Source of the DNA: PUPG01 sp964463915
Lineage (GTDB): Bacteria; Bacteroidota; Bacteroidia; Bacteroidales; UBA7960
Assembly (NCBI GenBank): GCA_964463915.1
Contig: CAYXEH010000007.1
Location: 1 to 64,000, forward strand
Length of the DNA stretch: 64,000 nucleotides
Direction: 5' to 3'
The notes under the pieces: model-generated
Databases searched by the model: none
Seen by the model: the letters and a program-made list of their open reading frames with translations, nothing else
Told to the model about the DNA's origin: nothing
Program-made: the position numbers and the translations under genes
In this document: positions 24,517 through 33,634 of the stretch, one piece after another
Position numbering within the stretch: the stretch's first letter is position 1
How the letters are laid out: every line of letters starts with the position of its first letter

Positions 24517-26694
24517 TTATGCACTGACTGAGGAAGAAGTGGTCTTTTTGGGAATGGAAAAGGTGAACACAGTGCCCTCTCCTTCCCGGCTCGAAAGCCG
24601 GATGCTGCCCCCTTGTTTTTCAACAAATTCCTTACAAAGTAACAGGCCAAGTCCACTTCCCTTTTCATCCCTGGTGCCATAGGTAGTATAAACGGCATCC
24701 ACCCGGAAAAGTTTTTTCTGATCCTCCGCGGAGATTCCCGTTCCGTCATCTGCCACAGAAATCTCAACCATCCCGTTTTGCTCATCCGACCGAAGTTCCA
24801 CATAGCCTCCGGATTCGGTATATTTAATGGCATTGGATAGGAGATTCCGGATAATGGTGTTGGTCATGTTGACATCTCCCCATACAACGAGTTGTTCGTT
24901 CACCTTGTCATTGACCTCAACGCCCTTTTCCCTTGCATTTGCCGAAAACAGGTTGATGTTGTCACGAATGATATCCTTCATTTCGAAAAACTCGGGGTTG
25001 TAGCTTATTTTACCGGTTTGCGAACGGGACCACTGCAGCAGGTTCTCAAGCAGGTTACTGATCTTAATGACAGACTTGTCAAGTTCCAGGGCCAGTTCCT
25101 GCAGTTCATCCTTATCCAGATCCTGAATGTCTCTTTTCAGTATCCTGGAAAAACTCACAATGGAAGCAAAAGGATTGCGAAGATCATGTGATATGATGGA
25201 GAAAAATTTGTCTTTGGTCTTGTTGGTTTCGATCAGGTGCTTCTCTGATTCCTGTAATTTATGGTTGAGCTCTTCCACCTTTTCCTTCTGCTCCACCAAT
25301 CTCTTATTCAATTCCTTAAGCTGGGTGTTGTTTCGACTGATCTCGGTTTTTTGCGCCTCCAGCATTTTATTGGCCCGGGTAGTCATACGAAAACGATTGT
25401 AAACCAGCAACATCAAAATCAAAATCAGCCCGGTAAACAACAAAAGGAAATTCCGGAATTGCCGCTGCTTTTCAAGATTCAGGGCATTGATCTCATTGGT
25501 TTTCTTCAGCAACTCTATCTCACTCTCCTTACGTTCCCGGTCATACATTATCTGCATCTCAAGAACACGACGCTGACTCTCCTGGTCATAAATGCTGTCC
25601 TGAATGGCCAGGTAATCTTCCTGGTAACGATATGCGGTCTGGTAATTGCCAAGGTTTGCCATCACTTCACTCAGGCTGGCATAATTGTCTGATATCAGGG
25701 AGGGCAGATCGAGTTCACTGGCCATATCAAGGCTTTGGCGAAAATAATTCCGGGCAACATATAGCCGGTCCATTGAAACATATACCTCCCCAAGATGATG
25801 GTAAACGCCGGCCAGACCCCGCTGGTCATCCACTTCAATGAACAAATCCCGCGCACGGGTCAGATGATCGATGGCCTCTTCATAGGATTCCTTCTGATGA
25901 TAAAGGATACCGATATTTCTGAGTGTGGCTGCCATTTCCCTTGTATCCTGGTATTTTTCGCGAATCTCCAGTGATTCCATATAATAATCAAGGGCCTTTG
26001 AATAATGTCCGCGCAACTGATTCACCCGCCCGAGATTATTAAGCGAAAAGGCTTTCCCTTTTTCATCACCATATTCTTCCTTGATCGCCAGGGAACGCAT
26101 GTGATACTCCTCCGCCAGCTCATAATTGCCCTGACGCTGATAAGCTGTACCAATATTATTGAGCACTTTGCCCGTACGGGCAATGGAGTCAATATCCTCG
26201 TAATGCCTGAGTGCCCGGAAGTAATGTTCAAGAGCATTGTCATAATACCCCTGACCGGAAAACACAATCCCCATACTGGCCAGAGTTCTTGCATACCCAA
26301 ACCGATCTCCCTCACGTTCCTGTATTTGTCTGGCTTCGAGGAAAAAATCATAGGCCATACTGAAATTACCCATCCGCCAGTATATAAGACCGATATCGGT
26401 CAGCGCCCGGCCAACAACCCGGGGATAATCCAATTCCTCAGCAAGGGCAAGTCCTTCTCGGGCATATTCCATGGCCTGGTTTGGATTCGAGGACCGGATA
26501 GACCATGCCAGCTCCAGCAGGGCATCCATCCGCAAAGAATCCCCCAGCCCTGGCTGTTCAACCAACTCTCTCAGGCTGTCAACCGGGTCCTGCTGGTCAT
26601 CTTCTGAATCAGTATCATCCGAAGCATAAAGAGGAGGCCCGCCTGAAAAACAAATCAATAACAAAAAAAATAAAACAGCCCGAATCATCAGCAT
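24517..26694 (-). CDS. TPR-containing sensor histidine kinase
   Basis: 725 aa. A signal peptide (1-25) is followed by about eight tetratricopeptide repeats (45-360; e.g. GRALTDIGLIYWRMGNFS, KAFSLNNLGRVNQLRGHYS), which would lie in the periplasm. A coiled coil leads to one membrane helix (FLLLFTGLILILMLLVYNRF, near 412), a second coiled coil and the kinase core: HisKA with phospho-acceptor His in FSIISHDLRNPFAS, then N box NLLSNAIKYTESGG, G1 DDGTGI and G2 GSGLGLLL. No response regulator is adjacent, so its partner is unknown. It is divergent from nrfHA across 366 bp. The TPRs suggest sensing of a protein or peptide partner. Confidence 0.92.
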   Translation of the reverse strand: MLMIRAVLFFLLLICFSGGPPLYASDDTDSEDDQQDPVDSLRELVEQPGLGDSLRMDALLELAWSIRSSNPNQAMEYAREGLALAEELDYPRVVGRALTDIGLIYWRMGNFSMAYDFFLEARQIQEREGDRFGYARTLASMGIVFSGQGYYDNALEHYFRALRHYEDIDSIARTGKVLNNIGTAYQRQGNYELAEEYHMRSLAIKEEYGDEKGKAFSLNNLGRVNQLRGHYSKALDYYMESLEIREKYQDTREMAATLRNIGILYHQKESYEEAIDHLTRARDLFIEVDDQRGLAGVYHHLGEVYVSMDRLYVARNYFRQSLDMASELDLPSLISDNYASLSEVMANLGNYQTAYRYQEDYLAIQDSIYDQESQRRVLEMQIMYDRERKESEIELLKKTNEINALNLEKQRQFRNFLLLFTGLILILMLLVYNRFRMTTRANKMLEAQKTEISRNNTQLKELNKRLVEQKEKVEELNHKLQESEKHLIETNKTKDKFFSIISHDLRNPFASIVSFSRILKRDIQDLDKDELQELALELDKSVIKISNLLENLLQWSRSQTGKISYNPEFFEMKDIIRDNINLFSANAREKGVEVNDKVNEQLVVWGDVNMTNTIIRNLLSNAIKYTESGGYVELRSDEQNGMVEISVADDGTGISAEDQKKLFRVDAVYTTYGTRDEKGSGLGLLLCKEFVEKQGGSIRLSSREGEGTVFTFSIPKKTTSSSVSA

Positions 26695-27060
26695 GTAATG
26701 AAAGTAACCTGGTCAAACATATTTAAATAACAAATATAAAATATCCAGGATCACAAATTTATTGTACAAAAATAGGATATTTCAAAGATAAGTACCAGAA
26801 AAAAGATAACAAAGTATACGTTTTCATAAATATGTGTTAAATTATTGTCAATCTTTTACATCTATTCGTTTTCTTTTATAACAGAATTCTGAATTTATTG
26901 GTTTTAATTACAAGTACACCCTTCAATAACCATTCTGCCGGGTTGTTTTAATCACACACAAAAAAAATTCCGGACTTATGGATGGATTATATGTGTCTTA
27001 TTATAAATTATTTGTACATTTAAGTACTTTTTGTCTCCGAATTGACAAATTCAGCACACC
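26695..27060. other. AT-rich divergent intergenic region, kinase / nrfHA
   Basis: 366 bp without a coding signal. It must hold the promoters of both flanking units. On the minus side TATATTTG (26731-26738) is a good -7 box for the kinase. On the plus side a near match TACTTTTTG lies at 27025-27033, beside a small dyad GTACATTTAAGTAC (27014-27027). I cannot identify a regulator site with confidence. Confidence 0.6.
26731..26738 (-). promoter_or_regulatory. Candidate promoter -7 element of the TPR histidine kinase
   Basis: TATATTTG on the minus strand, exact TAnnTTTG match, 36 nt before the start. A TTTG at 26754-26757 lies upstream, but with only 15 bases between. Confidence 0.45.
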
Positions 27061-27690
27061 ATGAAACGAATAAGGCGCCTTTATTATTTCCTGCTTCCTC
27101 CATCCCGCTGGAGAATAACTGTGGTGATCCTGGCCGGAATATTTACAGGCATACTTGTGTTGGTTGTCCACATATCCAATGCCGTTTCGTACCTGTCGGA
27201 TGAACCTGAAACCTGCATCAACTGTCATGTGATGTATCCCTATTTTGCATCCTGGGATAAAAGCAGTCACGGGCAGGAAGCCACTTGTGCAGAATGCCAT
27301 GTCCCACAGGATAGTTTCTTCAGGAAGTATTATGTAAAAGGGACAGACGGAATGAAACATGCCACCTATTTTACTTTTCGGTGGGAACCGCAGGTAATGA
27401 AGATAAAAGAAAGGGGGACCGCCGTTGTTCAGGAGAACTGCATCAAGTGTCACATTGACCTGGTTGATATGGTCCAGCTCGTTGAGGTAACAGAAGACAG
27501 TGCAGAAGAAGGGGACGGCAAATTATGCTGGGACTGTCACCGCGAAGTACCACACAGCAGCGTGAGGAGCTTGTCGGCTGCCCCACACGCCCTGGTGGAA
27601 AGACTCCCGTCAGCACTTCCCTCATGGTTGCAAGACATTACAGGAACAGAAGATACACGGAGTACGAAAGTTGTGGAATATCCAAAATAA
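27061..27690 (+). CDS. nrfH: Cytochrome c nitrite reductase small subunit NrfH
   Basis: 209 aa. NrfH is the membrane-anchored tetraheme quinol dehydrogenase that passes electrons from menaquinol to NrfA. One N-terminal helix (VVILAGIFTGILVLVVHISNA, 21-41) is followed by four CxxCH heme sites: CINCH (52-56), CAECH (76-80), CIKCH (127-131) and CWDCH (156-160). CINCHVMYP fits the first heme of NrfH, where a Met can act as ligand. The tail beyond residue 165 is longer than usual and low in known motifs. nrfA starts 14 nt downstream. Confidence 0.95.
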   Translation: MKRIRRLYYFLLPPSRWRITVVILAGIFTGILVLVVHISNAVSYLSDEPETCINCHVMYPYFASWDKSSHGQEATCAECHVPQDSFFRKYYVKGTDGMKHATYFTFRWEPQVMKIKERGTAVVQENCIKCHIDLVDMVQLVEVTEDSAEEGDGKLCWDCHREVPHSSVRSLSAAPHALVERLPSALPSWLQDITGTEDTRSTKVVEYPK

Positions 27691-27704
27691 ATAACCATAG
27701 ACAC

Positions 27705-29150
27705 ATGAAGAGCATCAGAGAGATCTCCAAAGAAAAACCCTGGATCAATTGGGTTCTGTTTTTTGCCACCATTGTGATTGTTTTTGTCATTGGGTTGTTT
27801 GCAGCATCTATTGTGGAACGTAGGGGTGAAGCTCAGCTGTATTTCCAGATGGTAAGCCCGATCCCTGAATGGGAACCCGACAATGAAGTCTGGGGGGAAA
27901 ATTTTCCCAGGCAGTACGAAAGATATCTGATGACCAAAGACACCACTTTCGAAAGCCGGTATTACGGATCGGTCATGATCGACTATCTTGAAAAGTATCC
28001 CGAGTTGGTTGTCATGTGGGCCGGATATGCTTTTTCACGCGAATACAACCAGGGAAGGGGACATTATTATTCCGTCACCGATGTGCATAATATCCTTCGT
28101 ACCGGGGTGGAACAACCCGCCACCTGCTGGACATGCAAGAGTACAGATGTGCCCCGGATAATGGATGAGATGGGCGTCAGTGGATTTTACGCACAAAGCT
28201 GGTCAGAAATGGGACCGGAAATCCAGCATCCCATTGGCTGCCAGGATTGTCACGATCCGGAAACAATGAACCTGCGGATTACCCGTCCGGCACTGGCGGA
28301 AGCCTTTGAACGCCGGGGAAGGGACATCAATGATGCCACCCGCCAGGAGATGCGTTCACTGGTGTGCGCACAGTGCCATGTAGAATATTATTTCGCAGAA
28401 GAAAACTACCTTGTATTACCTTGGGATGAAGGATTTTCTGCAGAAGATATGGAAAAATACAAGGACAACATAGACCATGTGGACTGGGTTCATTCTTTGA
28501 GCAGAGCCCCCATGCTGGCAGCCCAGCATGCCGATTATGAACTCTATAAGACGGGGATACATGCTCAGCGCGATGTATCCTGTGCAGATTGCCATATGCC
28601 TTACATGCGGGAAGGCGGGATCAAGTTTACCGACCATTACATCGTCAGTCCGCTGGACAAAGTGGAGACCTCATGCATGGTTTGTCACCGGGAGGATGAA
28701 GAAGCCTTGGTTTCCAGGGTTTACGAACAACAAGACAAAGTCAGTGAATTGCGGCGCATTGCAGAGAAGAATCTTGCCCGGGTACATATTGAGGCAAAAC
28801 ATGCCTGGGATGCCGGGGCCAATGAAGAAGAAATGGAGCCGGTGCTTCAGCTGATCAGGCATTCCCAGTGGCGATGGGACTGGGTAGCCGCAACCAACTC
28901 CATGGGATTCCATTCTCCTTCTGAATCACTCAGGGTGCTGGCCACCTCCATCCAGAAAGCCCAGGAAGCCAGCCTGGAACTTACCTCCATTTTCAATAAG
29001 TATGAGGTGGACTATCCCATCGAAATGCCCGACCTTTCGACAAAGGAGAAAGCCCAGGAATATATCGGACTTGATATGGAAGAGATCGAAAGAGAGAAAG
29101 AAGAGTGGAAAGAGGAAGTGCTGCCTCAATGGTTAAGTAGTAACAATTAA
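27705..29150 (+). CDS. nrfA: Ammonia-forming cytochrome c nitrite reductase NrfA
   Basis: 481 aa from the ATG at 27705; the frame is open upstream through nrfH, but that start would add sequence unlike the family. NrfA reduces nitrite to ammonium with six electrons at a pentaheme centre outside the cytoplasmic membrane. The N-terminal hydrophobic segment (WVLFFATIVIVFVIGLFAAS) is a signal or anchor. Catalytic heme site CWTCK (141-145) has the Lys ligand; the others are CQDCH (179-183), CAQCH (221-225, followed by VEYYF with the active-site Tyr region), CADCH (293-297) and CMVCH (324-328). The conserved His is in KTGIHAQRDVSC. It ends the nrfHA operon. Confidence 0.97.
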   Translation: MKSIREISKEKPWINWVLFFATIVIVFVIGLFAASIVERRGEAQLYFQMVSPIPEWEPDNEVWGENFPRQYERYLMTKDTTFESRYYGSVMIDYLEKYPELVVMWAGYAFSREYNQGRGHYYSVTDVHNILRTGVEQPATCWTCKSTDVPRIMDEMGVSGFYAQSWSEMGPEIQHPIGCQDCHDPETMNLRITRPALAEAFERRGRDINDATRQEMRSLVCAQCHVEYYFAEENYLVLPWDEGFSAEDMEKYKDNIDHVDWVHSLSRAPMLAAQHADYELYKTGIHAQRDVSCADCHMPYMREGGIKFTDHYIVSPLDKVETSCMVCHREDEEALVSRVYEQQDKVSELRRIAEKNLARVHIEAKHAWDAGANEEEMEPVLQLIRHSQWRWDWVAATNSMGFHSPSESLRVLATSIQKAQEASLELTSIFNKYEVDYPIEMPDLSTKEKAQEYIGLDMEEIEREKEEWKEEVLPQWLSSNN

Positions 29151-29284
29151 ACAGGGTTCTTTCGGAATTACCCGGACCAGCAGGGAATCCCTAAAAAGGT
29201 TCTGCGCACTTTACAAACGAACAGATCCTTCCTTCTTTATGGCAAGGGAAGCCCAATCATTGGCGGCGATGGGCATCACCCGCC

Positions 29285-30985
29285 CTATTCAATATTTACC
29301 CCGGCCACGGCTTCATTGATATTCAATATGGCATCGCCGATCTTCTCACAGGAAGTGATCATCTTATTGAAATAGAAGGCCCCTTTTACATGTGAGGAAC
29401 CTTTCTCAATATCCACGATCACTGATTCCCTTACTTTATCACGGAAAGCATTGATGTCTTTTTCGATATCCATGGCCCTGGTAAGATTCTCCCTGGCTTC
29501 CATGGCACTGCCCTGGAAGTTCTCCAACATCAGTTCAAACCCATTGTTGACCAGTTTGAACATCTCAAATAAGTCGCTTCGCTGGGAGGGGGTGAAATAG
29601 ATCCTGTCTCTTTTCTTGTCGGCCAGAATGGAAGACATTTTAAAACACACATCTCCGATCTTTTCGATCTCACTGCTGACAAGCCTCATCCGTCTTAGCT
29701 CTTCGGAGGCCTGCATACTAAGCTGCTTACGTGAAATCTTGATCAGAAACGAGGTGATCTCTACCTCCACCCTATCGGTAATTTCCTCGTATTTACTTAC
29801 CCTTTCCAACAAGTTTTTGTATTCTTTCTTGTCGGTTTCAATGATCAGTGCGGGGATAAAGTTAAACATCCGTTGAGCCAGTTCACAGAACCTGCGCACC
29901 TCTTTCTTTGCCTGAAAAACAGACAGCTCAGCCATGTGCAGGAACCCACTGCTGAAATATTCCAGGTGAGGACGCTCGAATTTTTTGCCCCGTGAAGGCA
30001 GCACATATTCCACAAACCGGACCATATACTTAATGAAACCGATCAGCAGCAAGGAATTGGTAATATTAAAAACCGTATGAAAGATGGAAAGCCCGATGGG
30101 GATCATGGTAGGATTTTCCAGGGGCGATCCAAGGCCAAAATGTACCATGAAATAATCAATCTGGCTGAGGACAAATTGAAAAACCAGCAACATCCAGATA
30201 ATCCCGATAATATTGAATACCGTATGGGCAAGGGCCGTCCGTTTGGCATACACATTCCCCACAAGGGCCGCCAGGTTGGCTGTAATGGTTGTGCCAATAT
30301 TCTCTCCCAGCACAAACGCAGCACCGTGCTCATAACCGATCCAACCGAAATTGCACATCACCAGGGTCAGGGCCATGGTGGCACTGGAAGACTGCAAAAT
30401 GATGGTAAGCAGGGTACCCAGGCCCAAAAACAGTAAGGTACTGTAGACGCCATAATCGGTCAGATCCTGGAGGAATTGAAACATCTGGGGATTGGTCTGC
30501 AGATTTGGTACTGATTCCTGTAGGAAATCCAGCCCGAGAAACAGCAATGCAAAACCCAGAAAAACCTGACCCAGTGAATTTAAACGCTCCCGTGAGCTCA
30601 TCAGCAATGGGAAACTGACCCCGATCAGGGGCAGGGAAAGCACCGAAATTTTTAGTTTGAATCCCAACAGGGAGATCAACCAGGCGGTGGTGGTGGTACC
30701 AATGTTCGCACCCATGATCACCCCAATAGACTGTGTCAGGTTCATCAGCCCAGCATTCACAAAGCTGACAAGCATTACGGTGGATGCGGAAGAAGATTGC
30801 ACAAGGGTAGTCAGTAAAAAACCGGTAAAGACCCCGATGAATCGGTTAGAGGTCATCGCCTTCAGGATGGAACGCATGCGGTCTCCCGCAAACCGTTGAA
30901 TCCCTTCACTCATTGTTTTCATCCCAAAGAGGAACAAACAAAGGGATCCGAACAAGGTGAGAAAATCAAAAAAACCAAAACTCAT
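29285..30985 (-). CDS. Na/Pi cotransporter family protein with PhoU-like C terminus
   Basis: 566 aa. The N-terminal 340 residues hold about eight membrane helices in two inverted Na/Pi-cotransporter repeats, each with the QSSSA motif (TTLVQSSSASTVMLVSF near 60, IILQSSSATMALTLV near 200) that binds sodium and phosphate. After a short linker, residues 345-560 form a cytoplasmic helical PhoU-like domain (MRLVSSEIEKIGDVCFKMS, ITSCEKIGDAILNINEAV). Members import phosphate or regulate its balance. The gene stands alone. A CATCTTTG near 31035 on the minus strand could be a one-mismatch promoter. Confidence 0.92.
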   Translation of the reverse strand: MSFGFFDFLTLFGSLCLFLFGMKTMSEGIQRFAGDRMRSILKAMTSNRFIGVFTGFLLTTLVQSSSASTVMLVSFVNAGLMNLTQSIGVIMGANIGTTTTAWLISLLGFKLKISVLSLPLIGVSFPLLMSSRERLNSLGQVFLGFALLFLGLDFLQESVPNLQTNPQMFQFLQDLTDYGVYSTLLFLGLGTLLTIILQSSSATMALTLVMCNFGWIGYEHGAAFVLGENIGTTITANLAALVGNVYAKRTALAHTVFNIIGIIWMLLVFQFVLSQIDYFMVHFGLGSPLENPTMIPIGLSIFHTVFNITNSLLLIGFIKYMVRFVEYVLPSRGKKFERPHLEYFSSGFLHMAELSVFQAKKEVRRFCELAQRMFNFIPALIIETDKKEYKNLLERVSKYEEITDRVEVEITSFLIKISRKQLSMQASEELRRMRLVSSEIEKIGDVCFKMSSILADKKRDRIYFTPSQRSDLFEMFKLVNNGFELMLENFQGSAMEARENLTRAMDIEKDINAFRDKVRESVIVDIEKGSSHVKGAFYFNKMITSCEKIGDAILNINEAVAGVNIE

Positions 30986-31418
30986 ATAGTTGGTCTCTTG
31001 TTATCAAAAAAATAATCCGGGTGAATACGGGCAGCAAAGATGAGAATTTTTTCACTAATGTGAAGAAATTATGACAAAAAATACTTCCTTTTTTGCCTGT
31101 CGGAAACAAGCTGGCAAAACAGCGTGCTGGCCTTCATACAATGAACACAAAAGAGTTTTTAGCAACAAGAAACCATTTGCCTGAAGCGCGGACATGTTAC
31201 AACGAGAGGTCAATAACCGAAAAAAGCACCCTACCTCACCCTTTTGGTATTACAAACCTGTTACGCCCCCAGGTCAGCATCCGGGCAGAAATAAGCCCAA
31301 AATAATCCGGAGTTGCAGAAGAGAAAATTATCCGTCGCGGCCGCATCAAAGGAAGACGCGTCCACCATCCCGATATGCAGTATACAAACTTGCCCCGGCA
31401 CAGCCACATCAGGGCAAT
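30986..31418. other. Intergenic region without recognisable genes
   Basis: About 430 bp between the Na/Pi transporter start and the eno terminator. Short open frames exist but have no family resemblance and no ribosome-binding context. A small inverted repeat TTCAC / GTGAA lies near 31049-31062. Nothing else is seen. Confidence 0.5.
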
Positions 31419-31453
31419 AAAAAAGGTGCACCACCTGGTGATGCACCTTTTTT
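31419..31453 (-). terminator. Rho-independent terminator after eno (bidirectional in form)
   Basis: Perfect 12-bp stem AAAAAAGGTGCA / TGCACCTTTTTT with an 11-nt loop, 17 nt past the eno stop. T runs flank it on both strands. Confidence 0.92.
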
Positions 31454-31470
31454 ATTATACGGAAATTCTG

Positions 31471-32760
31471 TTACTTCACAAAACGGAAATCTTTACCGGG
31501 ATACCTGGCGGTATCACCAAGCATCTCCTCGATGCGAAGCAACTGATTGTACTTGGCAATTCTTTCAGAACGGCAGGCTGAGCCCGTCTTGATCTGACCG
31601 GTACCAAGGGCTACAGCCAAATCTGCAATGGTGGTATCTTCGGTTTCACCTGAACGGTGACTCATTACAGCCGTGTAATTGTTTTTATAGGCCAGGTTAA
31701 CGGCATCAATGGTCTCGGTAAGTGATCCGATCTGATTCACCTTTACCAGGATAGAATTCGCCACCTCGCTGTCAATTCCTTTCTGTAAGCGATTCACGTT
31801 TGTAACAAAAAGGTCGTCACCAACCAATTGAATTTTCGATCCCATTTGCTTGGTCATCTGGGCCCAGCCGTCCCAGTCATCTTCATCCATACCATCTTCT
31901 ATGGAAATAATGGGATACTTATTGACCCATTCTGCCCAGTAGTCTACCATTTGTGCAGGAGTAAGCTTGTCCCCGGTAGACTTGTGCAAATGGTACACAT
32001 TCTCATCCTTAAGGAAGAATTCACTGGCAGCCGGATCCAGGGTTAAAAATACATCCTCGCCCGGACGATAACCGGCACCTTCAATTGCCTGCAAAATGAG
32101 TTGCACCGCTTCTTCATTGGATTTCAGGTTCGGAGCAAAGCCGCCCTCATCACCCACATTGGTGGAGTAGTTTTTCTTCTTCAGCACACTTTTCAGGTGA
32201 TGAAAGATTTCTGCGCCCATACGAATGGCCTGGCTAAAAGAGGAAGCACCGACAGGCATTACCATAAACTCCTGAAAGTCGACGGAGTTATCGGCATGGG
32301 AACCTCCGTTGAGAATGTTCATCATTGGCATGGGAAGGGTGTTGGCACTCACTCCGCCGATATAACGGAACAATGGCTGACCGGTTTCCTGCGCAGCCGC
32401 ATTGGCCACCGCCAGTGAGACGCCAAGGATGGCATTCGCACCAAGATTTCCTTTATTGGGGGTACCATCAATCTGCAGCATGGTCTTGTCAATCAACCCC
32501 TGGTCGGTGACAAAAAACCCTTTCAGTTCATTGTTCAGTGTGGTATTGACGTTGTTAACCGCTTTGGTAACGCCTTTCCCAAGAAAAACGGATTTATCCC
32601 CGTCACGAAGCTCCACCGCCTCATGAACCCCGGTGGAAGCACCAGATGGAACTGCGGCACGGCCAATAAAGCCGTTTTCTGTGATTACTTCAACTTCAAT
32701 CGTCGGATTCCCTCTGGAGTCCAGGATTTGTCTTGCATGAATATTAATAATAGCACTCAT
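31471..32760 (-). CDS. eno: Enolase
   Basis: 429 aa, standard length. Enolase converts 2-phosphoglycerate to phosphoenolpyruvate in glycolysis. Intact motifs: ARQILDSRGNPTIEVEV at the N terminus, PSGASTGVHEAVELRDGD with the mobile loop, GGSHADNSVDFQEFMVMP, the Mg ligands in SIEDGMDEDDW and QLVGDDLFVTN, and the C-terminal signature ILVKVNQIGSLTET with MSHRSGETEDT. It lies downstream of rplQ in the same direction, separated by a terminator. A TATCTTTA near 32800 (one mismatch to TAnnTTTG) may be its promoter. Confidence 0.98.
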   Translation of the reverse strand: MSAIINIHARQILDSRGNPTIEVEVITENGFIGRAAVPSGASTGVHEAVELRDGDKSVFLGKGVTKAVNNVNTTLNNELKGFFVTDQGLIDKTMLQIDGTPNKGNLGANAILGVSLAVANAAAQETGQPLFRYIGGVSANTLPMPMMNILNGGSHADNSVDFQEFMVMPVGASSFSQAIRMGAEIFHHLKSVLKKKNYSTNVGDEGGFAPNLKSNEEAVQLILQAIEGAGYRPGEDVFLTLDPAASEFFLKDENVYHLHKSTGDKLTPAQMVDYWAEWVNKYPIISIEDGMDEDDWDGWAQMTKQMGSKIQLVGDDLFVTNVNRLQKGIDSEVANSILVKVNQIGSLTETIDAVNLAYKNNYTAVMSHRSGETEDTTIADLAVALGTGQIKTGSACRSERIAKYNQLLRIEEMLGDTARYPGKDFRFVK

Positions 32761-32823
32761 AATAAATATGTTTTAAATGTGAACAGTCGTGATAACTTAT
32801 AAAGATACGCATCCCCAACCAAT

Positions 32824-32864
32824 AAAAAAAGGACAAAGCATACAAACACACTTCATCCTTTTCT
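32824..32864 (-). terminator. Probable terminator of the ribosomal protein cluster after rplQ
   Basis: Minus-strand AAAAGGA / TCCTTTT stem with a long loop, followed by a T run ending at 32824. The stem is short, so confidence is moderate. Confidence 0.55.
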
Positions 32865-32885
32865 ATTTAAAAAGCAGGTGACGGC

Positions 32886-33629
32886 TTATTTATCCTTTTT
32901 TTCAGATTCGTCCTTTTTTTCAGACTTTTCTTCCTTAGGGGCGTCGGCTTTGGGCTTCTTCTTCTCGCTGGTTTCCTGCTCTTCTTTTGTCTCTGCCGCT
33001 TCCTTTTTGGCCTCAGCCTCAGTTTTGGCCGCGGCCTCAGGTTTGGCTTCAGTCTCCGGCTGGTTTGCGCCTGGTTTCTGCCCAACCGTTTCTTCTTTTA
33101 CCCCGGGGGCTGTTGCTTCAGGTTGCCCGGCTTGTACTTCCTGCTGATCCTCTTTTGTTTCAGCAGGTTTTTGTGCTGGCTTTCCCTCTTCAGAGGAAAC
33201 CTTTTTGCCACCGCGGCGACCTCTCCTGGTCCGTTTCTGTTGAGTTTCTTCGTCAGTTTTCAGCATGGCTGTATTATAATCCACCAGCTCGATGAAACAC
33301 ATTTCAGCCGCATCACCTTTACGAAATCCTGTTTTAAGGATCCGTGTATATCCTCCGGGTCTGTCAGCAATCTTTTGTGAAATTTCACGGAACAATTCAC
33401 TGACAGCATGCTTATTTTTCAGGTAAGAAAATACCGTACGCCGTGAATGGGTAGAATCCTCTTTTGCCCGTGTAATCAGGGGTTCAACATACACCCGTAA
33501 CGCTTTGGCTTTTGCAACGGTCGTATTAATACGCTTATTCAGGATCAAAGCAGTAGCAAGGCTTGACATTGTTTCCTTCCGGTGGGCCGCCTTCCTCCCC
33601 AAACTGTTAACTTTCTTTCTATGTCTCAT
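32886..33629 (-). CDS. rplQ: 50S ribosomal protein bL17 with long low-complexity tail
   Basis: 247 aa against about 115-130 for the bL17 core. The first 125 residues are the conserved domain (MRHRKKVNSLGRKAAHRKE, LITRAKEDSTHSRRTVFSYL, GGYTRILKTGFRKGDAAEM). From about residue 130 a basic RRGRRGGKK patch is followed by roughly 105 residues rich in Glu, Lys, Ala, Pro and Gln, which should be disordered. Extended bL17 tails occur in Bacteroidota. It starts 5 nt after rpoA and is the last gene of the cluster. Confidence 0.95.
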   Translation of the reverse strand: MRHRKKVNSLGRKAAHRKETMSSLATALILNKRINTTVAKAKALRVYVEPLITRAKEDSTHSRRTVFSYLKNKHAVSELFREISQKIADRPGGYTRILKTGFRKGDAAEMCFIELVDYNTAMLKTDEETQQKRTRRGRRGGKKVSSEEGKPAQKPAETKEDQQEVQAGQPEATAPGVKEETVGQKPGANQPETEAKPEAAAKTEAEAKKEAAETKEEQETSEKKKPKADAPKEEKSEKKDESEKKDK

Positions 33630-33634
33630 TGCAA

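Noticed and set aside
26695..27060. FNR/HcpR-type operator before nrfHA
   Set aside because: I looked for TTG-type dyads with the right spacing. Only weak TAACA/TGTTA arms far apart and a GTAC dyad were found, not enough to name a regulator.
27525..27704. Upstream in-frame extension of nrfA
   Set aside because: It overlaps the end of nrfH in another frame and lacks family similarity. The ATG at 27705 leads straight into the expected membrane segment.
31093..31592. Possible small genes between the Na/Pi transporter and eno
   Set aside because: Frames are short, overlap the eno terminator or the eno coding region, and show no domain, signal or ribosome-binding site.
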